This document shows positions 13,549 to 23,641 of a stretch of 64,000 nucleotides of DNA, one piece after another. The translations under genes were made by a program, and so were the position numbers. Each line of letters starts with the position of its first letter. The first letter of the stretch is position 1. Location: contig JAYXKI010000005.1 of the NCBI GenBank assembly GCA_037892935.1, forward strand, positions 1,612,001 through 1,676,000. The letters run 5' to 3'. The notes below the pieces were generated by a model. That model was given only the letters and a program-made list of their open reading frames with translations. It was not told the DNA's origin and did no database searches. Source of the stretch: Phlebopus portentosus (lineage: Eukaryota; Basidiomycota; Agaricomycetes; Boletales; Boletinellaceae).

Positions 13549-16295
13549 TCAATGGCTCAAGTCGGAATATGATGGCTGACTACTCTCTTCTGAAATTGCA
13601 GAGTCTACCAGAGCTGAATTTCTAGGTGCCTCGTTCTGCACGACCTCCGACGTGCTTCGTCCGTCTTTCGTAGCTTCTCCTGCCTCTCGCTGATGCCGCA
13701 TGATCTCTGCCAGTTGGACGCGCAAGTAACTCATTTCTTCCATCGTCTTACTCACGGCTTCGGACGGGGTACCTGGAGCCTCGCCGAGATTGTTAGACGT
13801 CGGCCTGTCCGCACTCGTAATGGCCAGGATCAGGGAGCTGAGACTGCCAAACTTACGATGGGTAGTAGACCGACTTGCCATTTGCGGGGGTACAAAATAG
13901 CTAGTAGATCGCGACGATGAAACAGAACTGCCGACAGTGGCCACATCAGACGCGAAGAATTCAGGGCTCTCAGGTCCACTTTGAGATATTCTCGCGCCCT
14001 CTCTGATCGGTTCTTGTGGCCTGCAATTAGATCAGTTATTCGCCACGATGTAATCACCAAAATCTGAAACGAACCCTTCTCCCGTCTCCAGGTCACTCCG
14101 TTCTGCGGATGGCATAGCTATTCTCTTAGTCGAAGATTGGATACGGACTGGACGTTTTCAATATCCTTCGTTTGATACAGAAGAGTGCAATGGTAAGAAT
14201 AAAGAACGACCTCGAAACTGCAAGAGTTACGGCCACAACTGTAGATGGAGAAAACACACTCGATGTGCTGGCTGTCGTTGTTCTGGAAGCGGTAAAGTTC
14301 GATGCACTTGTTGTTGAACTGGTAAGGATGCTTTCCGAAGCGCTTGCTGTTTTGCTGCCAGGGACACTGTCGGGTTTGCTTGCTGTCTTACTGACAGAGA
14401 CAGCGTTGGATGTGCTTGCCGTTGTACTGCTAGGGAGAAAGGAGGACGTTCTCACTATCGAACTGATATCGACACCATGGAATGTGCCAGAAGTCGGACT
14501 AGCAGAGATGAAACGCGATATGCACACCGCAATCCTGCTAGTTGTACTGGTAGAGATAGCATCCGACGAATTGTCTGTTTCACTACTGAGGACAGCGTCG
14601 CGTGTGCGTGTTTTTGTGCTGCTAGGGTCACCATTCGATGGAATTACTGTCGTATCAATAGGGACAACGCCGCAGTGCCTGCTGTTATACTACTAGGGGT
14701 AGTATCGGACGCGCCCGCCGTTGCATGGCTGAGTGCAGCGTCGGAGATGGTTGCTAGTGTACTGTTAGGGACAATATCGGATGTGCTCGCTATTTCATTC
14801 CTAGGGATAGAGTCGGATATGCTTGCTGTTGTATTACTGGGGATGGAGTCGGATATACTTGCTGTTGTACTGCTAAGGAAAACGTCGGTGGATGATGTGT
14901 TTGTTGTTGTACTGCTAGGGATAACGTCGGATATGCTTGTTGTTGTATTGCTAGGGACACTCTCGGACGTGCTCGCTGTCGTACTGGTAGAGACGGCGTC
15001 GGATGTGCTCTAGCTGGACTGGTAGAGAGAACGACGGATACGTCTATGCCCACTGCATTCGTAACTATACTGGAAGGGATAGAGTCTGATACGTTTGCTA
15101 TAGCTCCAGTAAGGACTGCGTCGGGTACGCTTGTTACTGCACTGATAGAGACCACATCGGGTATGCTTGTAGAGACAGTGCTCGTTATTCCCACTGCCGC
15201 ACTGGTGGCCGAAACGGTAGGAGTTTGCTGATGTACTGCTAAAGGCATTAGAACGATCTGTGGCAGACACTCCGTTCGAACTTAGGTCTTCTGTCGATAA
15301 GGGTTGCGAGGGGACCCCTAGAAAGGTGATGGACGATGATATGATCGGTGACAGTAATGAAGTTGATATCTCAGATGTCTGCTCCGAAGACGTTGGCAGT
15401 TGATGAGACAACGTAGGCACCGTTGAAAACGAGCTTGCATGATCTGATGAAATGGAATGCGACGTCAAGTCAGTGGACAACATAGAGTGTGCTGACTGAA
15501 TTCTTTCCGGATCACTTGATGTCGATGATGCTGTGCTGCTTCTTGAAGATGGTAGAGAAGGTGACGAGGATGATGATGGTGTTGGTGATGTAAATTCTAC
15601 TGACGACGTCGACATTTCCGGAACGACTAAGGTGGAGGAAGAGGATGTCGTCAGTATACTTATCTATTCAACAGTTTTTCAATGAATACTCGCCAGTGCT
15701 GGCTAGTTCCTCCGAAGGATGCGACGCTTGTACTAAAGATGGCTATTGGTGCAATACTTGGGGACCCGCGACAGCTTACTTGTTGCACCAAAGCCAACCA
15801 CAATTTCAGACTCTTGATTAGAACTCGCCATATTTCTTGAAGCACGGTATCGAAATGCACTGACGGAATATTGAATCTCAGAATAGTGACGGAAGTTCGT
15901 GTAATGAGCATGCATACCTCTGTAATGAGGCGGGCCGAGGTAATAAATGATGGCATTGAGCCGCTGAAAAGTTGTGCGATGGGAAACACTTACGTCAGTA
16001 TAAGAGAGTATTCGGGAGGCGATAGCAGCAAGTTTTTGTCTGGAAAGGAATCAGAAACAACACGCACTTGCGGGGGTTCCCTGCACCAACACCTTGGCGG
16101 CACACGGTCGGGAAACGGGAAATGAAAGGGAACTAGTGGAGACACACGCTGCGGGAACTTGCAGCATAAAGAACGTGTATATTGAAACGAATGTGCCAAA
16201 GAGTGACAGAGATGTATTTTTGAACAGAGGCACGAGCGACCAGGCTTCAAGAGGACATTAAGATGGCATGGAGTTCCTTGAGCCCGCGGGAGCAT
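13549..16295 (-). CDS. Mucin-like single-pass membrane protein, exon structure uncertain
   Basis: The likely order on the minus strand is as follows. A putative ectodomain exon (about 16075-16014) is cut by a good GTAAGT donor. A Ser/Thr-rich stretch covers 15615-15250. Imperfect 12-residue repeats of the type DAVPSSTTASTS cover about 15200-14250. A transmembrane segment (STVVAVTLAVSRSFFILTIAL) lies near 14200. A cytoplasmic tail exon runs 14020-13549, with a short coiled coil (MEEMSYLRVQLAEIMRHQ) and a PSYSDL end. The pattern suggests a cell-surface sensor-like protein (inference). The repeat region changes frame at least twice, and a stop follows the membrane segment, so introns are unresolved or the gene is decayed. 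The tail resembles that of the locus at 43.2-44.3 kb. No family was identified. Confidence 0.5.
14250..15200 (-). repeat. Imperfect 36-bp tandem repeats (mucin-like coding)
   Basis: About two dozen degenerate copies of a 36-bp unit. On the minus strand each encodes about 12 residues of the type D-x-(V/I)-P-S-(S/N)-T-T-A-S-(T/I)-S. On the plus strand the same repeat reads as a hydrophobic DVLAVVLLGT pattern, which is only the complement. Confidence 0.8.
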
Positions 16296-16976
16296 GACTT
16301 AAAAGTGGCTCCATAGCTACAACTGGGTGTCTCATAGATCTGCGGGATGAGGTTATGAGCACAGGTCATGCAAGGCAGAGCCTGATGATTGCTCACTCGA
16401 GAAGAGATCCGGACATCATAACGACGAGTTTCTTGGGATAAAACATTGATCCGACAATTCTTATCGAAAATCAGAAGTGCTCGCCACTAAGCATACAAGT
16501 TCTACCATCTGACAAGCGTGTGTTTTACTGTGGACATCTATCAGTAAGTCGCAGATTCTCGGTAACAAAAAGAACATGCTTACTTCTCAGATATAAAGTG
16601 ATAGTCCTGAATGAAACTAGCTCTAGCAGTCGCTTCATTATTAAGTTATCCCAGAAAGAAAGATGCATTGCTGGGAAACCGGGTTTGCCAAATGGTGACG
16701 AACTGCACCGGTCCTGATCGTTGAATAGAACTTGGTCCACGGATGATCTGAGTACGAATCTAGACTGGTCACAGCACTGCTGATCGCAGAGCATCAGCTC
16801 CACAGATAGATACCCTTGATACGGAGCAAAGTGTTACTCGTTCGTGCAGTTGACCCTGTTGAGTAATATCTGAGCATTGCTAAATACGTACCGGAAGCAA
16901 CAGTCTCAGCAAAGCTCGAACGTTCTCGACGGAATACAGGCCAGGTTTCATGGCTTCCAATTCTCTTCCAGATAAA
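16296..16976. other. Intergenic region
   Basis: Between the mucin-like gene and the 3' end of KTI12. Positions 16948-16976 encode, in a shifted frame, what looks like the normal end of KTI12. Otherwise no feature is supported. Confidence 0.5.
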
Positions 16977-18103
16977 CTACAAACTTCTCCGCGACCTTTC
17001 TTCACTCCAATCAACCGTTCCTTTCTCGGTCGAGCCCAGAGTGATCGCCTTTTTATGTATCGTCACAAACTGTCTTTTCAGCCGCTGGAGTTCTGATAGA
17101 GTTATATTTCTGGCTGGTAGCCGGACTTTGGGCTTTAGAGTTGCCGAGAGTGGCAGAATAATCTCACCACCGGTGCCCAGTCCTTGCGAGGCTGCTTGTT
17201 CGGATGTGACCGCAGAGATCATTGCCGTGGCTATTTGCTCCAAGGTATGTAAAGCGTCTGATGGTGCGACAGGTATCTGAGTATCACGAGGAAAACGAGT
17301 TTGATCAGATTTATTCAAGATGCAACGGTGGGATGTGAGACGTACAGCTGATGTTCCTGCGTTAGGAGGCTTCACAACTCCCTCCATAACAGCCTTCCAA
17401 ATATCCTCTCCGGGAAGTTGTTCATCTGTCCAGGGTATTGTTATGAGAGGCGAGTCCCACCGAACCATAGACGATGGTTCCTCAAAACGCGTAATTAAAT
17501 TATCAAGACTACGAAAAAGCAGGTAAAAAAAGATAGAGATTTGAACGAGCATGTTGTTCGACATACGTCGCCGGATTGTATGAGTCGCTACCTTCACCTC
17601 TCGTCTTACTCCATTCTCGACATTGCTCTGGTCTGGCAACGACATATAGCTACGCGCACAGTAAGATTTGACCTTATGACAGCCAACGAAAAAACGCACC
17701 GTGCAGACGTGGCACTTATGCTCTCTCGCCGCACAATATATCTGATACCTATACCCCTTGATATAATTCATCCCATCCACAACGACAATCGTGTCTTTTC
17801 CAATCGCTCGTTGAACTGCTGTAAATAAAGCAGCCCGTGCAGGTTTCTCCTGTCGTCCATCTTTTCAATCATAATCATCTTCAATCAGACTTAAGCTGCT
17901 TATGACAGGATTTGAAATAACACATACGGACCATCGTAAACACTTCGTTTGATATTGAGCGTGTCATCCGAGATGATAGTTACTTTAAGCTTGGGACCGT
18001 CGTAGGATGGGTCGTTCATTCGATTCTCGAGGAATGTCTTGAGTTGATTGGCTCGACGCGTCTTTCCTGAAGCCGGGTACCCTGAGATTGTTATAAGAGC
18101 CAT
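16977..18103 (-). CDS. KTI12: KTI12, P-loop protein of the Elongator tRNA-modification pathway
   Basis: KTI12 is a PSTK-related P-loop ATPase that associates with Elongator and is needed for wobble-uridine modification of tRNA. Exons: 18103-17932, 17860-17700, 17649-17567, 17508-17346 and 17276-16977, about 292 aa as read. Walker A is GYPASGKT at residues 8-15. Other family marks are the SDDTL stretch, VVVDGMNYIKGYRYQ (Walker B region), CREWSKTR, and RFEEPSSMVRWDSPL. As written, the protein stops at SEERSRRSL. One base shift near 16996-16997 would instead give VAEKFVVYLEENWKP and a stop at 16948, which is the expected kind of C-terminus. This suggests a 1-nt deletion or an assembly error. Identification is secure; the last ~17 residues are doubtful. 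Confidence 0.9.
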
Positions 18104-18492
18104 TGTCGGTAAAAAAGTAAAATTGGTGCTAGTGATTGTAATTTAAGTTGCGGAGAACAGAGTAAAATAGAATTTACATTCCGACTCAGACGTCGATCAC
18201 GTCGATCTCATCGCCGAAGAATTTCGTCATGGTTTTCCGTCCGACACAAATGAAAAAGAAAAAAAAAGACAAAGTCGTACATTCCGAGCCCTTGGAATTC
18301 GCGACGAAAGTTCTATCGTTGAACTCTCCGTATCCCGGATAAATTGTTCAGAAAATAGCAGCAAATCCTTTGAACTGATAGTATTATGCAAGTGGTCAAA
18401 CGACTGGGGGCTTGTAAACGTGCGTAGTGCGTATAAAGATATTATAACAAAGGGTCAATAGGAAAGAAACGCAGAAGTTTGATACGTCCGTG
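18104..18492. other. Intergenic region
   Basis: This 0.39 kb lies between the KTI12 start and the PAM16 stop, both on the minus strand. It should hold the KTI12 promoter and PAM16 3' untranslated region. No gene is seen. Confidence 0.5.
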
Positions 18493-19165
18493 TTATACTG
18501 GAGGAGGTGGAGGAGCTTCATTAGGAGGCCTTTCTGTGGCCTTCGCTGCTAACTCCGCCTCTGCCTCCACGGAAGACTTCGCCTCAGCCTCTAGCCGCTC
18601 TTTCGCACGCACGACCTTCGACTGCAGGTAGTGCGACCAAAATTGCGGTTTCTGTCGACCCGACACGGGCTTTTCAGGCGGAGGTGGGGGCGAATTAGCC
18701 TTGAATAGGTGTTCGTAATGCTAATCATCGGCACAAACGGCATATTAGATTAGAAACATTTCATTGAAGAAATCAAGATCATAAAACGCACTCGTAAGAT
18801 AGCGTCCATTCCATCCTCCCGCTTGACATTAAGTATTAGACGCGCTTCGTCCGTTGTCATTCTGTGTTCTCGAGTAAGCTTGTCGGTGATTGACCCTGAC
18901 GTTGCTCTGTTCACGCCAGCAGCATCCCCAACTGCCCCATTCTGCGGTCGGTATTGCGCATCTACGGGGATTAAATCAGAGATAGGCCGGATTATGAAAA
19001 TACATGAAGCGTACTCTTGTAAGCCTGCTTTGCAGCTGCAGCAAACGCCCTTCCCAAGATTTGTGATCCAGCGACGACCACCTGGATAATGGCTTTTGGT
19101 GCCGACTAGACAATGCACTTCCCTGACTCATTTATCAAGTAATTTAAGCAAAGATCACATACCAT
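18493..19165 (-). CDS. PAM16: PAM16/TIM16, import motor J-like subunit
   Basis: PAM16 is the J-like protein of the presequence translocase-associated motor at the mitochondrial inner membrane; it binds Pam18 and restrains its activation of mtHsp70. Exons: 19165-19163 (only the ATG), 19105-19015, 18961-18792 and 18720-18493, about 163 aa. The N-terminus SAPKAIIQVVVAGSQILGRA is the conserved membrane-associated segment. The J-like region follows with TDKLTREHRMTTDEARLILN, VKRED and HYEHLFKANSP, and then HYLQSKVVRAKERLE. The tail ends in PPPPPV. The first coding exon is just the initiator codon, with a donor GTATGT directly after it; this fits the family's usual MSxxK start. PAM16 is divergent from RPA43, with about 207 bp between start codons. 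Confidence 0.92.
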
Positions 19166-19372
19166 AGGGAGACGGCAAGGCGCAAGTGGGGGTATAAGGA
19201 AAAAAAGAAAAGTAGGAGTCGGTAAGTTCGGAGTGAGAAGTCAAGTCGATCACAAATGTTTTGTCGAATGTCGAAAGTCACTTGGTGAGTCACGTGCCCA
19301 CACCAGATTTTTTTGCACGCGCGGAACCTGAACCCGAAGAGTCAATTCGACAAACGAATGGTCGTCAAAATC

Positions 19373-20730
19373 ATGTCTCTGCCGTCCCCTTCCTTCTCTC
19401 CCAAAAAGCGAAAACATGCAGAGGCAGCAGAGAGTGCAAGCATCTCCCCACTCAAGAAAGCAAAGAAAGTCGGCAAGGAGAAAAAGTCGAAAGGAAAGCG
19501 GAAAGGGGATGGTGAATTCCAAGTCGTTGGCGCGTCGGTGGTCGTATCTATACCGCCCAGGTTCTCGTTGGATCCGTTATCTGGAGTACACGAAATGCTT
19601 GACTCGCTGGTTATGAAGTATGCATATTCATTTTTTGCTTCCAGCTTTGCAGACTTGTTTACTATCTTTCTTGAAGATACGTACCAGCCCTTGAAGGCGT
19701 CATGCTCTGTCACTCAAACACCCAATTCGTATCCGATAAAGCAGTCCTAAAGAACGAATGTCCCTTTTCAGTCTGCACAGTATACTTCGATGCGACGGTC
19801 TGGAGCCCGCAAATTGGGATGAAGCTCAGTAGGCCTTACATAGCTTCCTTCCTTGAATCTCCAGAAGAAACTAATTTATCATGAAATAGGAGGGAAGATA
19901 AACCTCTGCTCTCCCGACCACATCTCACTCCTCGTGCACCGAACATTCAATGTTTCAGTACCCCGTGAACATATCATGACTGAAAACTGGGTATTTGAAT
20001 ATGGTCCTGCGGAGAACGATCCAGAATTCGGCCCGCATGCAGTCGAGTCGGAACAAAAAGCAGAGGACGGGGCTACTGCGATGGATACAGACGAGAACAC
20101 GGTACACGCAACAAATTCTGGTGATCATAAAGAACCACATGGTTCTTGGGTGCATAGGATTACCAGTGACAAACTGGGAGGCAAAGATGGTATACTAGAG
20201 TTTACCGTTATTGGGTGAGTATCATAAGTTACTACTTAATACGTTCTGATGTCAATGATAATGCCTATTCCTCTAGCATGACCGTCGCAAATCAAATGCT
20301 CTCCCTAAGAGGCTCTCTCCAGCCCGATCCCTTTTCTCCACATCACGTCCCACAACCTGCAACACAGCTCGAAATCGAAGAAGACGAAGAAGACGAGCGA
20401 GAAGTAAACGCGACTCTAATGGTTCAACGATCTCCCACGGGTGCTCTCGACGACAGCAACGACGAAGAGGATCCATTCGCACAGTTGAATTTGGCTAGGG
20501 ACGAGGTAATGCAGCGGGAAGCAGCTGCAAAAGAACGAGAGAAGGAAGAGAAGGCGAAGGAGAAAGAAGAGAAGAAGCGAAGAAAGAAAGAGCGGAAGGA
20601 GAGGAAGGAGAAAGAGAAGGCGTTAGCAGCGGTGGATGGGTCGACACCCGTACCTTCAACTTCTGAACCACCCACGAAAGGAGAGAAACCACCGAAGAAG
20701 AAACGAAAGAAGGAGACGTATGAGGCGTAG
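19373..20730 (+). CDS. RPA43: RNA polymerase I subunit A43
   Basis: A43 forms, with A14 in yeast, the stalk of RNA polymerase I and contacts Rrn3 for initiation at rDNA. Exons: 19373-19617, 19677-19828, 19890-20214 and 20277-20730, about 391 aa. The N-terminus is Lys-rich with a likely nuclear signal (SPKKRKH, SPLKKAKK). The SHS2-like stretch contains FSLDPLSGVHEMLDSLVMK and YVPALEGVML. The OB domain has KINLCSPDHISLLVHRTFNV, WVFEYGPAENDPEFG, and VANQMLSLRGSLQPDPFSPH. The C-terminal third is an acidic stretch followed by a long KEKEEKKRRKKERKE helix. An upstream in-frame ATG at 19358 is also possible; 19373 was chosen because the text from there resembles a normal start. Confidence 0.88.
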
Positions 20731-20971
20731 ATCTATTCGTGTTTCTTGTTTCCTATTGCATGTTTCTGAGCTTTCCTGCGTTGCATTTAATCTTGGACAG
20801 ACTTTTTCACTCTTCTGAATGCATCTCCTTCATTCTATATGACAGATCTGTGCCTTCATTCAGTCTAGATACGAAAACAATGAGAAGCGAAAGCAATCAT
20901 ACCGCCATAACGATAATACACTCGTAGCAGTACCATCCACATCGTACACCTATATCTGCGTTCCTCACACT

Positions 20972-21235
20972 TCATCGCAACCCCAAACGCTCCTCCTTCG
21001 TTCTACCGGCAGGATTCACACTCACACTCCCACTCCCACTCCCGCCGATGATCGTAGTAGAACTCGAGGTAGAGATAGCTGCACTAGCTGTACTAGCATT
21101 CGTGGACGGAGGTGGCTGAGAAAGGATCTGACTCTGCCCCTCCTGCTTCGTCGCCTTGAACCGCTCAAGATAGTCGCGCACGTGCTGCACGTCCGTCTCT
21201 GTTAACGCGACAAGAGTCGGTTGGCGGCGTATCAT
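20972..21235 (-). CDS. Probable anaphase-promoting complex subunit CDC26
   Basis: This is an 87-aa single-exon reading frame. It starts MIRRQPTLVALTETDVQ, matching the CDC26 N-terminus pattern M(L/I)RR-x-PT-x-(I/L)-x-LT-x-x-D. In CDC26 this end inserts into the TPR groove of Cdc16 within APC/C. A short charged helix follows (VRDYLERFKATKQ), then a Ser/Thr/Gly-rich tail ending in RTKEERLGLR. Length fits the family. The gene is small and low-complexity beyond residue 35, so the assignment rests on the first ~25 residues. Confidence 0.7.
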   Translation of the reverse strand: MIRRQPTLVALTETDVQHVRDYLERFKATKQEGQSQILSQPPPSTNASTASAAISTSSSTTIIGGSGSGSVSVNPAGRTKEERLGLR

Positions 21236-21501
21236 TGCTGATGGCTACGTGCAGAGGATCGTTAGATTGAACGAATGCAGTGAATGGAGTTGAATGCGGA
21301 GATGTGGACAAGACGCACCGGTGACGTGTCGACGCGTGTCTGTCACACCATCCGTCACAATCACCCACCCGCTGCACATAGGCCCGCAGCAACTATAAGC
21401 GTTGATTCGTCGACTGCGCTCCGTCGCCCGCATTTGCCTTCAGTATTCATCAGCCTACTTATCATACTCTCTCCTACCGTCGATAAACAGCAACCTTAGC
21501 G

Positions 21502-22341
21502 ATGGAACACGTCGTCCGTGCTACCGACGCTCTTAAGAGCTTCAGAGTAAGTTATCGTTTGTTCAGCGTCAAAATGACTCTCTACCCATTATCCTTCATT
21601 GGTTTGCTATTGCTATCGACAGGAAACCCGCCTGAGCACCTTACGCCCGCCCCAAGAATTCTTCGACCATCATCATTTGTCCCGTCCGCAGGACCTGAAC
21701 CAGGCTACCCAGGTGCGTGGCGCCTCAGCAAAAACTTCCGTCATCTTTAACGAGCTTATTGTTATTGATGCGGTATACAGCGAATTTCGTATAATACGCG
21801 ATATTTCTCTGGTAAGTATATTACATCCAAATTGTTCTTTCTCGGCTTACGACTTACGGTACGAACGAACTTTGAATAGGAAACTATGGAATCATCGTCG
21901 CCGTTTTGGCCGTCTACGCTTTGTGCGCTTATTTCCTCTTGATATATTTTTGCAGTTTACTGAAACGTTCCTGGGATGGGTGGAACTTGGCAGAATTACC
22001 AACCCGCTCCTGCTCATCTCCATCGCCTTCCTCGTCGGCGGGTTCGCAGCGATCAACAGATTCGGTTCGTTCCTCACTCATCGTTAACTTTCACCCAACT
22101 AAACCCCTCTCCTTATGCCTACCCAGCTCCCGAACCATTGCAAGTAGGCGACCACGTCGTAACCCAAAAATCCCTCTACATCATGCTCTTCGTCGTTGGC
22201 GTCCCGCTACTCTGGTGGTCTTCGCCTCTAGGCACGTTCTTCTGGCTCGTCGGCGCCTCGTCCTTCGTCATCCTCTTCCATGCCTCCTTCATGGAGCCCG
22301 GCATCGAGAGCGAGTACGCCGCCGTTGAGAGCGGTGTTTAA
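21502..22341 (+). CDS. PRA1 family protein (prenylated Rab acceptor, Yip3-like)
   Basis: PRA1 proteins are small Golgi/ER membrane proteins that interact with prenylated Rab GTPases. Exons: 21502-21546, 21623-21712, 21781-21811, 21880-21922, 21994-22064 and 22127-22341, about 164 aa, all phase-consistent. The conserved core is present: STLRPPQEFFD, RISYNTRYFSGNYGIIVAVL, then LITNPLLLISIAFLVGGFAA. A second hydrophobic pair follows (SLYIMLFVVGVPLLWWSSPL and FFWLVGASSFVILFHASFM). The C-terminus is acidic. Six exons in 840 bp show how intron-dense this genome is. Confidence 0.9.
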
Positions 22342-22809
22342 GATGAATGCCCTGCGCGAACGTTACAGATGAGATGGTATCAGACGCGAGATGCGAGATG
22401 CGGTATGCGGTAAGTACGGGTGGTACGTGATGAGTGGCGAATGGGGTTAATAAATGGACCGGTAGATGGGGATTGACAATTCAAGTTTTGGTTACTGTAT
22501 GTGCGTCCTGGTGATGAAGAGGCTCAGGCGGAAGTATTTTCGTTTATTATACATAATTTCTTCTCCTCTCATCTTCTTTTCGGACTGTCTTAGATTCATT
22601 ATTTCGCATTCACTCGTGAATAGCTCATATTTATTTATTCCTATTTTCTTTTTGAAGATCAAATTCACGTGAAATTGATGAATAAAAGTCCGGTTTCCGT
22701 TGATGCAGACGGACACACGTCATCACACCGCTCCTAACAATACGGACCTTCATCAGTACTCGGTCCGGTTCAAAAAACGATAAAGGACGATAAAAGAATG
22801 AACATATTA
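22342..22809. other. 3' flank of the PRA1 gene
   Basis: AT-rich stretch with no supported gene; probably the 3' untranslated region and spacer before the inverted-repeat element. Confidence 0.5.
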
Positions 22810-23341
22810 CAGCCGTTTGCATTAGTAATGGCACTCTGGACTTTTTTTGAGCGAAGAAAACTTGTTTCGGAAGCAGATGGGAAAATGGACTTCGCCGTAA
22901 AAACTCCACATCTGGCATGCCTTCCACCTTTTCTCAGGTACTACCCATTTTGTCCCGAGCTCAATTCTCAACTAAATTGCTCAGAAGAAGTTTCTGAATT
23001 AATTATTGACCGTCTACTGTCTGTCAAAATTTGAAAGAAAAGAATTGATTTATAGAATATAATTGAATGTCTTCTAATCTTGAGGTAGTAGTGGGCAGAA
23101 AGTCACCCCAAGAAGATCTACATCAGATATTGCAATTGAGAAAAATTCTGCTTTTCTCTTTCTATGAGTAACACATGTAAATCAAGTTTCAGTGAAGAAG
23201 AGTCGGAACTGATGGTTTTGTGATGCTGTTGACCCTCGAATCCGACCAAATCTTTTCACTAAGTCCACTCATCACGTGTTATAATATGACTTTACTTCAC
23301 TCAAAAACACTTGGGAGTGCCATTACTAATGCAAACGGCTG
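22810..23341. mobile_element. MITE-like element, 532 bp, with TIRs and TA duplication
   Basis: The ends are inverted copies: CAGCCGTTTGCATTAGTAAT... at the left and its complement ending ...ACGGCTG at the right. They are identical for about 27 bp and similar for about 50 bp. The dinucleotide TA flanks both sides (22808-22809 and 23342-23343). The interior has no credible protein. Size, TIR and TA duplication fit a non-autonomous Tc1/mariner-type element (inference). It lies between the 3' ends of two convergent genes. Confidence 0.75.
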
Positions 23342-23641
23342 TAAGTTAAGGAAGACAGCAGGGCGTGAAGACAAGCATGTGAATTTCGAACTCAACTCGA
23401 AGAACGTCGTACTTGCTTAAAGAAAACAAAGAAATACATATGCAATATGTATACGATTTACAGAATATTTAAATATCAATGAATGTATTCGTGTTCCTAA
23501 AATGCTGTGTAACAAGCCAGTCCCCGAAGAATGCGGACGAGGAGAAAAGTTCTGCAAGATCATGCTGTTGGTTGGAACAGTAGAGACGAAATAAAATGAA
23601 AATTTATGCAATTCATTCGTAGAGTACATACAGAGCTCGCT

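Noticed and set aside
14172..15013. Plus-strand hydrophobic repeat protein (DVLAVVLLG type)
   Set aside because: The repeat makes sense as Ser/Thr-rich mucin sequence on the minus strand, next to a membrane segment and tail; the plus reading lacks a domain or gene context.
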